Shown here one piece after another: positions 57,372 through 64,000 of a stretch of DNA of 64,000 nt. Origin of the DNA: Leadbetterella sp964423865 (GTDB lineage: Bacteria; Bacteroidota; Bacteroidia; Cytophagales; Spirosomataceae); the NCBI GenBank assembly GCA_964423865.1, contig CAYRGN010000015.1, positions 10,440 through 74,439 on the forward strand, given 5' to 3'. The notes below the pieces were generated by a model. It worked only from the letters and a program-made list of their open reading frames with translations, ran no database searches and was not told the origin of the DNA. Position numbers and translations under genes: made by a program. Each line of letters starts with the position of its first letter. Within the stretch, counting starts at the first letter, position 1.

Positions 57372-59372
57372 ATGATATTCAGAACTTATCCGGCTTTACG
57401 GTACCTCCTCTTCCTGGTGGCTGGTATTTTATCCTCGGATAAGCTGAGCATTATTTTGTCTCTGGCGGGGGGGGGAGTCTTCCTGATGTGCGGTATGCTT
57501 TCCCTGAAAATAAAGGGATTGAGGCATGGGATACCCCTTGCCTTTTTCTTTTTAGGGAGCCTGCTTCCTAAGTTATACCAGGAAACGCTTCTTCCTATTG
57601 ATCGGGACGAAGGCGTGATGGTAGAGATCGCGTCTTATACCGAAACCCGCCCGGCCTCGTATAAAACCACGGTCAGGGTTTTGGGCGGATACCGGGAGGG
57701 CAGGTGGGCACCCTCAGGAGGTAAGGCGTTGGTGTATTTCGATAAAAAGGCCGGCACGGTACCTGAATTCGGAGAAATTTACGTACTCAACGGCCCCCTG
57801 CGGGAAATAGAAGGCCCGAAAAGTCCATTTGAATTCGACTACCGGAAATACCTTTCCACCCAGCAGATTTTCCACCAGCGGTTTGTCAGGGAAGGCGATT
57901 TCCGGAAGGTAGGAGAAACGCAAAACCGGTCGCTGCTCGGGTTCGCCATCCGGGCCAATGTGTACACCCATGAGGTATTCAGTAAGGTATTGACCGGTCC
58001 GGGCGAACTGGGGGTGGCAGAGGCCATGATTGGCGGAATGCGGTCTGAACTGGATGCCGAAACCCTGCAATGGTACACGGATACCGGCACGGTACATGCC
58101 CTGGCCGTATCGGGAATGCACATCGCCATCCTGTTCTGGGTATTGAATGCAGTTTTCGGTCTTTTTCTGAACCGGCAAAAGTGGCCTTTCATCGCCTGTG
58201 TGCTGTTCTTCCTGTGGTCGTACGCCATTTTTACCGGACTGAGTCCGAGTGTTTGTCGTTCCACACTCATGTTTACCATTTTCCAGGTAGGTATTTTCCT
58301 GAGAAGGTCGGGTAATCCGGTCAATACCCTGTTCTTTTCCGCCCTGATCCTGCTGATGATCGTGCCGGGCTGGATTCATGACGTGGGTTTTCAGCTTTCT
58401 TACCTGGCGGTTTTGGGTATCCTGGTGTTTTATCCCTGGCTTAGCCGAAAACTCCAATTCCGGCAAAAAGCCCTGCAATGGTTATGGGAAGCCACGGCTG
58501 TGTCTGTGGCGGCTCAGGTGTATACCCTGCCGCTGACCCTCTATTATTTTCACCAGTTTCCCAATTATATGCTCCTGGCAAACCCTGTGGTGGGGCTGAT
58601 TTCCATGCCCTTGCTGCCGATAGGTCTGCTGTTACTTTTCCTGTTCAAAGTACCGGTGCTTGGTGTTCTCCTGGGTTACCTGTTCAAAGGGTTGATTGTG
58701 GTAATGAATGCCTGTGTCTATTATGTGCATACCTTGCCGGCGGCGGTGACTTACGGCCTGGCCTTGTCGGTCACGGGGGCGGTACTTATGTATGGGGTTA
58801 TCCTTGCTTTTCAGGGGTATATCCGCTTTGGGCGTGTGGTGTGGCTGAAGCGGGCTGCCGTACTTTTTGTCATCCTGATGCTGTGGGGAGCGGGCAAAAG
58901 AATAGGGCAGTACCGCCAGTCGGAAATCACGTTTCATGCTATTCCCAAAGGTTTCGGTCTGAGTCTTGTGGAGGGGCGATCGGCCGTGTTTTTGTCCTCG
59001 GATTCCCTGATAAGCGATCCCCTCACAGAAAAGTATCACCTGCGGAATTATTACGACGCGCGAGGCATTTCCGACCGGGTCATGAAAGCGACGGCAGATG
59101 AGGAAAATGAGCTTATTCATACGGGGGCGGGGGATATTTTCTGGGCCAAGGCGGGCGAGGTTCGCGAACTTCCGGTGGCTGCCTATACGGTGGTTTCGAA
59201 TAACGCCCTGCATCCTGACGCGGTACTGGGAGATACACGTCTGATCCTGGATGCCACCAACCGCAAAAGTTATATGGAGAGGATAAGGAAAGTGCATCCC
59301 GGGGTCATCGTTTTAAATGAAACCGGATCGCAAACCTACCGAACGCTGACCGAGAAAAATGATATGAAATAG
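57372..59372 (+). CDS. comEC: ComEC/Rec2 family DNA-uptake channel protein
   Basis: 666 residues. N-terminal helices, a DUF4131/OB-fold region (about 60-200), then the competence domain (about 210-510) with the family motif LAVSGMHIAIL and SPSVCRSTLMFTIFQVG, about eight further helices. The C-terminal metallo-beta-lactamase domain of the Bacillus protein is absent, as in many Bacteroidota versions; a short non-MBL tail remains (about 530-666). It transports single-stranded DNA across the inner membrane in natural transformation. The ATG follows directly after the panB stop. The last base of its TAG is the first base of the next heptad array. Confidence 0.9.
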   Translation: MIFRTYPALRYLLFLVAGILSSDKLSIILSLAGGGVFLMCGMLSLKIKGLRHGIPLAFFFLGSLLPKLYQETLLPIDRDEGVMVEIASYTETRPASYKTTVRVLGGYREGRWAPSGGKALVYFDKKAGTVPEFGEIYVLNGPLREIEGPKSPFEFDYRKYLSTQQIFHQRFVREGDFRKVGETQNRSLLGFAIRANVYTHEVFSKVLTGPGELGVAEAMIGGMRSELDAETLQWYTDTGTVHALAVSGMHIAILFWVLNAVFGLFLNRQKWPFIACVLFFLWSYAIFTGLSPSVCRSTLMFTIFQVGIFLRRSGNPVNTLFFSALILLMIVPGWIHDVGFQLSYLAVLGILVFYPWLSRKLQFRQKALQWLWEATAVSVAAQVYTLPLTLYYFHQFPNYMLLANPVVGLISMPLLPIGLLLLFLFKVPVLGVLLGYLFKGLIVVMNACVYYVHTLPAAVTYGLALSVTGAVLMYGVILAFQGYIRFGRVVWLKRAAVLFVILMLWGAGKRIGQYRQSEITFHAIPKGFGLSLVEGRSAVFLSSDSLISDPLTEKYHLRNYYDARGISDRVMKATADEENELIHTGAGDIFWAKAGEVRELPVAAYTVVSNNALHPDAVLGDTRLILDATNRKSYMERIRKVHPGVIVLNETGSQTYRTLTEKNDMK

Positions 59373-59575
59373 CCATGAGCATTCAGCTATCAGCCGGGTG
59401 GCGTACCACTATCAGAAAACCGGCACACCAGCGAAGCGTCGCCCGACCGGCGGCTAGGCGCCCCCCAATGAATAAGCGAAGCGTCGCGGGGCGGCCTTCC
59501 GCCCGGCTGACTGCTGATAGCTGACTGCTGATAGCTGAAGGCTGAAAGCTGATAGCTCATGGCTGAAAGCTCTTT
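59372..59575. repeat. Inverted heptad-word arrays around a GC-rich centre
   Basis: This fills the 211-base gap after comEC. Left: GCCATGA, GCATTCA, GCTATCA (59372-59392), the reverse complement of words in the right array. Right: ten words in register from 59506: GCTGACT, GCTGATA, GCTGACT, GCTGATA, GCTGAAG, GCTGAAA, GCTGATA, GCTCATG, GCTGAAA, GCTCTTT. The centre (59393-59505) is GC-rich and holds a direct repeat AGCGAAGCGTCGC (59433 and 59474 areas). The array starts on the last base of the comEC stop and ends 8 bases before the next ATG. Confidence 0.85.
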
Positions 59576-59583
59576 TTATAGAT

Positions 59584-60108
59584 ATGAATAAACTGCTGAA
59601 CACTTTTTTTTGGGTTCTGATTTTGCTGGCGGTTATGGCCGTTTTGCTCCGTATAGTGCTAGACGGCCTGTATACCGGGGAGGAGTCTGGGTATACCCGG
59701 GGTTCGCAGACGGTTACGGTACGCTACCACAAGGCCGAAGCGGGTAACGACAAGATTTTCGGTTACCGGGTGCCTTACGGTATTGTGTGGCGTACGGGTT
59801 CGGGCGACGCCACGGAGATTCATTTTTCTGAAGACGGTTTTTTAGAAGGGAAGAAAGTAAAAGCCGGAACCTACAGCCTGTGGTCTGTGCCGGGAGAGAA
59901 GGAGTGGGTCCTGATTCTGAATACCGAAACCGGACAATACGGGACACTTTACAATCCTGCTAGCGATTATCTGCGGGTAAAGATCGTTCCTGAAACGGTT
60001 ACAGAGCGCAGGGAAAGCCTCAGCATAGAGTTGAGCGAGGGAGAAGCAGGGGCGGGGATTTTGCGGATAGCGTGGGAGAATACCATGGTGGAAGCCCGGA
60101 TCAAATGA
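59584..60108 (+). CDS. DUF2911 domain protein
   Basis: 174 residues. One N-terminal membrane helix or uncleaved signal (LNTFFWVLILLAVMAVLLRIVL), then a DUF2911 beta-domain: VTVRYHKAEAGNDKIFG, VPYGIVWRTGSGDATEIHFS, KAGTYSLWSVPGEKEWVLILNT, LRIAWENTMVEARI. The family is common in Bacteroidota and has no known function. It probably faces the periplasm. Confidence 0.88.
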   Translation: MNKLLNTFFWVLILLAVMAVLLRIVLDGLYTGEESGYTRGSQTVTVRYHKAEAGNDKIFGYRVPYGIVWRTGSGDATEIHFSEDGFLEGKKVKAGTYSLWSVPGEKEWVLILNTETGQYGTLYNPASDYLRVKIVPETVTERRESLSIELSEGEAGAGILRIAWENTMVEARIK

Positions 60109-60121
60109 AATCTCCGTGGTC

Positions 60122-60152
60122 TTTCAGAAGTCGGGACTTTTCTCTACTTTTG
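60122..60152 (+). promoter_or_regulatory. Putative promoter of the Gfo/Idh/MocA gene
   Basis: TACTTTTG at 60145-60152 is a full -7 match; TTTC at 60122-60125, 19 bases upstream, is a near -33 match. It lies 24 bases before the chosen ATG, which also argues against the upstream start at 60116. Confidence 0.5.
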
Positions 60153-60175
60153 ATAAAAAAACTATTCCTGACCTT

Positions 60176-61630
60176 ATGAAAAAAACAAGCAATTCGAGAA
60201 GAGACTTTTTACGTAACGGGACTCTGGCCGCCGCGGGCTTTTATATTGTGCCGCGGAATGTGCTGGGCGGACCCGGTTTTACGGCTCCCAGTGATCAGTT
60301 GGTGCTGGCGGCCATCGGCGCGGGCGGTAAGGGCCGTAGCGATATCAAGAACGCTTCTGTGAACGGAAGAGAAAGGGTAGCCGCCCTTTGTGACGTACAT
60401 TTTTCCGGAAGCGCATCTGCCAGTGTCAAGGAGTTTCCTAAGGCGAAACTGTATGCCGATTACCGCGTTATGCTGGAGGAAATGAAGGAAATAGATGCCG
60501 TGACCATTTCCACCCCTGACCATGTACACGGTCCGGCCGCTTCTTTTGCTATGCAGCGGGGCAAGCATGTGTATGTGCAGAAGCCTATGACTCATAACAT
60601 CAGCGAAGCCCGTATGCTGACGAAAATGGCCAGGCAATATAAGGTGGTGACCCAAATGGGAAACCAGGGAGCATCTAACCCTCTGCTGAAAAATGTGCAG
60701 GCCTGGGTAGATTCCGGCAAGATCGGTAAGGTGTCTAAGGTTCAGATCTGGACCAACCGCCCCGTCTGGCCCCAGGGGAACCCTATGCCCCTGCCTGATG
60801 CCGCCCAGAAGCCGGACGACCTGCATTGGGATTTGTGGTTAGGACCCGCAGAAGAAAAGCCTTATATCCCCAATATACACCCGTTCAACTGGCGGGGTTG
60901 GTGGGATTACGGTACCGGCGCCCTCGGCGATGTCGGCTGTCACCTGATTGATATTCCTTTCCGTACCCTGGGGCTGATGTATCCCACGGACGCGGAATGC
61001 AGCGTAGGGTCGGTATATTCCAAGATGTGGAACGCGGATTATAACCCGGAAGGAGCACCTCCTTCCTCCATCATTACCCTGCATTTTAATGCTACGAAGA
61101 AAAACGATTCAAAAATAGAGATGACCTGGATGGACGGAGGACTGCGTCCGCCGCATCCGGAGATTATTCCGGCCGATCACGATATTGGTGGCCCGGGCAG
61201 CAATAACGGGGTATTGATGATTGGAGAAAAAGGAATCATTTCAACCAATATCAACGATAGCTCTCCCCTTACACCCAAGTTGTATCTGAACGACGGCACC
61301 GTGGAGGCCCCGGCAGAACCCGGTGGAGAGAGGGAGCCGGAGTACGGCCACCAGCGCCTGTGGGTGGATGCCTGCAAGGCCGGCTTTAACAGCAAGGAAC
61401 ACAAAGGGCTAACCTCTTCTTTTGATTATGCAGGTCCGATGACCGAAACCGTGCTGATGGGTAACCTCGCCATCCGCAGTTATATGCTGCGCAAGCAGAA
61501 TGATAAGGGCGCCTGGGAATTCTTCGCCCGGAGAAAACTCCTGTGGGACGGTGAGAATACACGCATTACCAACATGGAAGAGGCCAACCAGTTTGTCACC
61601 CGCAAGTACCGGAAAGGCTGGGGAATGTAA
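60176..61630 (+). CDS. Tat-exported Gfo/Idh/MocA family oxidoreductase
   Basis: 484 residues from the ATG at 60176. A Tat signal (NSRRDFLRNGTLAAAGF) shows folded export with its NAD(P) cofactor. The Rossmann domain (about 40-165) has LAAIGAGGKG, ALCDVHFSG, DAVTISTPDHVHGPAASFAMQRGKHVYVQKPMTHNISEARML spread over about 108-150 with the EKP-like motif as QKP. The C-terminal sandwich has WDYGTGALGDVGCHLIDIPF. Such secreted members are widespread in Bacteroidota and act on sugars or glycosides; some are alpha-N-acetylgalactosaminidase-like hydrolases. The substrate is unknown. Confidence 0.9.
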   Translation: MKKTSNSRRDFLRNGTLAAAGFYIVPRNVLGGPGFTAPSDQLVLAAIGAGGKGRSDIKNASVNGRERVAALCDVHFSGSASASVKEFPKAKLYADYRVMLEEMKEIDAVTISTPDHVHGPAASFAMQRGKHVYVQKPMTHNISEARMLTKMARQYKVVTQMGNQGASNPLLKNVQAWVDSGKIGKVSKVQIWTNRPVWPQGNPMPLPDAAQKPDDLHWDLWLGPAEEKPYIPNIHPFNWRGWWDYGTGALGDVGCHLIDIPFRTLGLMYPTDAECSVGSVYSKMWNADYNPEGAPPSSIITLHFNATKKNDSKIEMTWMDGGLRPPHPEIIPADHDIGGPGSNNGVLMIGEKGIISTNINDSSPLTPKLYLNDGTVEAPAEPGGEREPEYGHQRLWVDACKAGFNSKEHKGLTSSFDYAGPMTETVLMGNLAIRSYMLRKQNDKGAWEFFARRKLLWDGENTRITNMEEANQFVTRKYRKGWGM

Positions 61631-61660
61631 AAACAGAGGGATGTAATTTTGAAGCTACGA

Positions 61661-61690
61661 GGTTCTCGACCGCAAGCGCAGTCGAGAACC
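61661..61690. terminator. Hairpin between convergent genes
   Basis: A perfect 10-bp stem GGTTCTCGAC / GTCGAGAACC with a 10-base loop lies 30 bases after the oxidoreductase stop and 38 bases before the LpxH stop on the other strand. There is no T-run on either side, so it may be a bidirectional terminator of a weak kind or an mRNA-end stabiliser. The word CCGCAAGCG occurs in the loop and again just after the stem. Confidence 0.55.
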
Positions 61691-61728
61691 GCAAGCGAAG
61701 CTGAACCGGCTTAACCTAGTGACGGGCA

Positions 61729-62523
61729 TTACACACTAAAATCCCTGAGTTGTAATTCCTCCCCGTCAAAAACCGCGTAAGAGTAGAACCGTATCCAGTC
61801 GCCGAGGTTAATATAGCGGCTATGCTGGTTGATTGCGATATCCAGTTTCTGGTGGCGGTGTCCGAAGATATAATAGTCGCGATGTTCTCTCTTCTCTTCT
61901 TCCAGGCAGTAGAGATAGAGAAGTTCTTTTTCTTTAGTGATGAAGCGTTCGTAATCCTCCTCTTTGTCGTGGTTTTTCCATGAACTGGCGGCCCAGGTAT
62001 ATCCCAGCCAAAGGCTGAAATCGGGGTGAAGCAATTTTCGGAAAAGCCAGCGGCAGAGCCTGTTTTCAAAAATCGCTTTCATGAATTTATAGGTGCGGTC
62101 GCCCGGGCCCAGGCCGTCTCCATGCCCTACCATCATCCGCTTATTTCCCACCCGGTATTCCCGGGGTTCGCGGTACACCTCCGCTTCGAACTCCCGGGTG
62201 AAATAATCGCGCATCCACATGTCGTGGTTGCCCTGGAAAATAATCAGGCGTATGCCGGAATCGGCCAGTTCGGCCAGTTTGCCCAAGAGGCGTACGTATC
62301 CCTTGGGAGCTACCCGTTTGTGCTCAAACCAGAAATCAAAGAGGTCGCCGGCCAGGAAAATTACCTGGGCGTCTGCTTTGATCTCCTCCAGCCACTGGCA
62401 GATCATTTTTTCCCTTTGCCTGCTCTTTTCCGCACTCGGGGCGCCCAAATGAAAATCGGAGGCAAAATAAATTTTTTTGTCCGGTTGGAGATGGATTGGT
62501 TCCAAATGGTATTTTTTGCCCAA
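61729..62523 (-). CDS. lpxH: UDP-2,3-diacylglucosamine diphosphatase
   Basis: About 264 residues. Metallophosphoesterase of lipid A synthesis, cleaving UDP-diacylglucosamine to lipid X. All metal motifs are present: ASDFHLGAP, AGDLFDFWFEHK, FQGNHDMW, VGHGDGLGPGD and FGHRHQKLD. The helical cap MKAIFENRLCRWLFRKL is typical of LpxH. The nominal start is a TTG at 62523 that overlaps a TATTTTTG box; a TTG at 62505 just before the conserved part is an alternative. It is divergent from the receiver gene. Confidence 0.92.
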   Translation of the reverse strand: MGKKYHLEPIHLQPDKKIYFASDFHLGAPSAEKSRQREKMICQWLEEIKADAQVIFLAGDLFDFWFEHKRVAPKGYVRLLGKLAELADSGIRLIIFQGNHDMWMRDYFTREFEAEVYREPREYRVGNKRMMVGHGDGLGPGDRTYKFMKAIFENRLCRWLFRKLLHPDFSLWLGYTWAASSWKNHDKEEDYERFITKEKELLYLYCLEEEKREHRDYYIFGHRHQKLDIAINQHSRYINLGDWIRFYSYAVFDGEELQLRDFSV

Positions 62524-62581
62524 AAATAATTATAATCCTGGTGGAAATGTAAAAAATAATGGAAATCACGCTTTCCGTATT

Positions 62582-62611
62582 TTTGTAAAATCTATATTTG
62601 GCCTATATTTG
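62582..62611 (+). promoter_or_regulatory. Strong promoter of the receiver gene
   Basis: TTTG at 62582-62585, an 18-base spacer and TATATTTG at 62604-62611 form a full-match Bacteroidota promoter 21 bases before the ATG. Two more TAnnTTTG boxes lie at 62578-62585 and 62593-62600, so there may be alternative start points. Confidence 0.7.
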
Positions 62612-62632
62612 AGAAAAATAAACTTTGAAGAT

Positions 62633-63013
62633 ATGCCTACTCCAAACAGGGTTCTTATAGCCGAAGACAGTTCCGTGATCCAAAACCTGGTAAAGAAGAT
62701 TCTGGAGTTTCAGAATTTTGAAATAACGGCGGTAAAAAATGGGGAACAGGTGTTGCAGATGCTACAGAAAGACCACTTTGATATTATTCTGTTGGATATA
62801 AACATGCCGGTAATGGACGGTATGGAAAGTGTGAAAGCTATCCGGGCCCTTGCTGATAAAGAGAAGGCGGCCGTACCCGTGGTAGCCATTACAGGAAATG
62901 CGAGGAACTATTCCGAAGAAGAATTTAAAGAGGCCGGCTTTAATGAAGTGCTGATGAAGCCCCTCAATTTTGATAAGCTGGTGATGGTCGTAAAAGAACT
63001 CACCGATAAGTAA
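62633..63013 (+). CDS. Stand-alone receiver-domain response regulator
   Basis: 126 residues from the ATG at 62633, placed just after the promoter; an upstream in-frame start at 62477 would run through the promoter. CheY-like fold: IAEDSS acidic pair, phospho-acceptor Asp55 in LLDINMPVMDG, Thr in AITGNA and Lys in VLMKPLNF. There is no output domain, so it acts through protein contacts, perhaps in a phosphorelay with a hybrid kinase. No kinase gene is adjacent. The next gene follows after 6 bases. Confidence 0.93.
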   Translation: MPTPNRVLIAEDSSVIQNLVKKILEFQNFEITAVKNGEQVLQMLQKDHFDIILLDINMPVMDGMESVKAIRALADKEKAAVPVVAITGNARNYSEEEFKEAGFNEVLMKPLNFDKLVMVVKELTDK

Positions 63014-63019
63014 AAAGCT

Positions 63020-63799
63020 GTGATCAGTATTACTTTTTTAGGAACAGGCACTTCTTCAGGGGTGCCTGTTCTTACTTGTACATGCGAAGTGTGCAGGTCG
63101 GCAGACCACCGCGACAAGCGCCTGCGGTCGTCTGTGCTTATCCGGTCGGCCCACACTACGGTGGTGGTCGATACAGGACCCGACTTCCGGCAGCAGATGC
63201 TCAGAATCGGCGCCGACCGCCTGGACGCGGTTTTCTACACCCATGAACACAAAGATCATATTGCCGGTTTAGATGATATACGCCCTTATAACTACCTGGG
63301 AGGGGTGAAAAGACATGTGCCCCTCTACGCCCGTGCGCATGTACTGGATCAGATCAGGAAGGAGTTTGGGTATGTTTTTCAGGAGAACGCCTATCCGGGT
63401 ATTCCGTTAGTTAGTACCCATGTGATCGGTGAAGGTCCAGTCCGGGTAGGCGATATAGACGTTCAACCTATAGAGGTGATGCATCATCAGCTGCCTGTAC
63501 TCGGCTTCCGGGTAGCAGATTTTACCTATATCACCGATGCCAACTTTATTTCAGAGCCGGAAAAAGAAAAAATAAAAGGGTCAAAAGTGCTTGTGCTTAA
63601 CGCGCTTCAGCGCACCCCCCACATTTCCCACTTTACGCTGGAAGAAGCGGTTTCCCTGGCTCAGGAATTGGGGGCGGAAACCACGTATTTTACGCATATC
63701 AGCCATAAACTGGGCCTCCACCACGAAGTAGAAAAGGAACTTCCCGAAGGTATAAAGCTGGCGTACGACGGTTTGATGTTGCAGGTGTGTCCCATCTGA
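63020..63799 (+). CDS. PhnP-like metallo-beta-lactamase fold hydrolase
   Basis: 259 residues from a GTG at 63020. MBL fold with FLGTGTSSGVPV, a Cys pair in CTCEVCRS, VVVDTGPDFRQQ, the metal motif THEHKDHIAGLDD, then YITDANF and THISHKLGLHHEVE. The opening and the THEHKDHIAGLDDIRP motif match PhnP-type phosphodiesterases, which in Escherichia coli cleave cyclic phosphoribosyl phosphate. No phosphonate genes lie near, so its true substrate may be another cyclic nucleotide-like compound. Probably cotranscribed with the receiver gene. Confidence 0.9.
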   Translation: MISITFLGTGTSSGVPVLTCTCEVCRSADHRDKRLRSSVLIRSAHTTVVVDTGPDFRQQMLRIGADRLDAVFYTHEHKDHIAGLDDIRPYNYLGGVKRHVPLYARAHVLDQIRKEFGYVFQENAYPGIPLVSTHVIGEGPVRVGDIDVQPIEVMHHQLPVLGFRVADFTYITDANFISEPEKEKIKGSKVLVLNALQRTPHISHFTLEEAVSLAQELGAETTYFTHISHKLGLHHEVEKELPEGIKLAYDGLMLQVCPI

Positions 63800-63852
63800 G
63801 TCTCTTTGGAAAAGGACTCTGATGGCCAAACGGAGTGAATAAATTCAAGTTT

Positions 63853-63872
63853 TTTCTGTAATTACAGAAAAG
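63853..63872. repeat. Perfect 20-bp palindrome upstream of an Rpn-family gene
   Basis: TTTTCTGTAA and its exact reverse complement TTACAGAAAA abut with no loop. It lies 54 bases after the PhnP-like stop and 58 bases before the next ATG. It could be an operator for a dimeric regulator, or the T-rich end of a terminator. Confidence 0.75.
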
Positions 63873-63930
63873 CAAACTTGCACGTTTTTCAGATTCTCCT
63901 TATCTTAGCAGGTGCTAACACACACTTGCT

Positions 63931-64000
63931 ATGCCCATTACCAATGTCCACGACAAATTCATCCGTCAAATCCTGTCCAACAAAGAACTGGCTATCGATT
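63931..64000 (+). CDS. Rpn-family nuclease/transposase-like protein, N-terminal fragment
   Basis: Truncated by the window end after 23 codons. The reading MPITNVHDKFIRQILSNKEL matches the opening of the Rpn-family protein at 28973-29902 (NPHDKLVKQLLSQKELAID), including the following AID. It is therefore a second member of the same family in this window. A weak -7-like box TATCTTAG is present at 63901-63908. Confidence 0.8.
   Translation, partial: MPITNVHDKFIRQILSNKELAID

Overview
The window is a chromosomal stretch of a Bacteroidota bacterium, most likely of the Cytophagales or a nearby gliding group. The evidence is a SusC/SusD pair, a hybrid two-component regulator, a PorP/SprF protein beside a type IX secretion cargo protein, a glsA/glsB-like lipid pair, and many copies of the Bacteroidota -7 promoter box TAnnTTTG. 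I cannot name the genus. The assembly is a draft: it has a 100-N gap at 15163-15262 and a 10-N gap at 27222-27231.

Layout. 1-12781: a polysaccharide utilization locus with the C-terminal part of an HTCS regulator, a GH31 with a PA14 insert, SusC, SusD, a three-module surface glycan-binding lipoprotein and a GH5 with two BACON domains. The combination resembles xyloglucan loci. 12785-14939: two thioredoxin-fold proteins and ornithine aminotransferase. 14940-15521: a composite intergenic repeat holding the large gap. 15522-19428: a type IX cargo protein divergent from a PorP/SprF protein. 19493-26455: DsbD, a FUSC-family membrane protein and a LiaF / LytS-like kinase / LytTR regulator operon. 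26780-30480: purB (interrupted by the small gap), an aquaglyceroporin, an Rpn-family nuclease gene and a decayed Bro-N gene. 30477-41960: acetoacetyl-CoA synthetase, a GH92 mannosidase, glsA/glsB-like acyltransferases, a GH108 muramidase and a branched-chain amino acid / acyl-CoA catabolic cluster (carboxylase beta, acyl-CoA dehydrogenase, HMG-CoA lyase, enoyl-CoA hydratase). 42147-47952: a complete mrpA-G cation/proton antiporter operon. 48065-52690: a siderophore uptake operon and a siderophore-interacting reductase. 52810-59372: a TPR protein, a DUF4292 lipoprotein, an EnvC-like murein hydrolase activator, panB and comEC. 59584-63799: a DUF2911 protein, a Tat-exported Gfo/Idh/MocA oxidoreductase, LpxH, a stand-alone receiver and a PhnP-like hydrolase. 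The window ends inside a second Rpn-family gene.

The most unusual signal lies between the genes. At least eight intergenic regions carry arrays of 7-bp words kept in exact 7-bp register. The word differs from place to place (for example GCTCAAG, GCTGATA, CGTAATT, CCATTAA, CTAATCG, GTTAGAC), but the period does not. Several arrays start on the last base of a stop codon and run to within a few bases of the next gene. Two sit inside otherwise compact operons (mrpF/mrpG and the siderophore permease pair), and two contain inverted arrays, one a perfect 29-bp inverted repeat. Cyanobacterial heptanucleotide repeats (STRRs) are the nearest analogue I know. I do not know of a description of this family in Bacteroidota.
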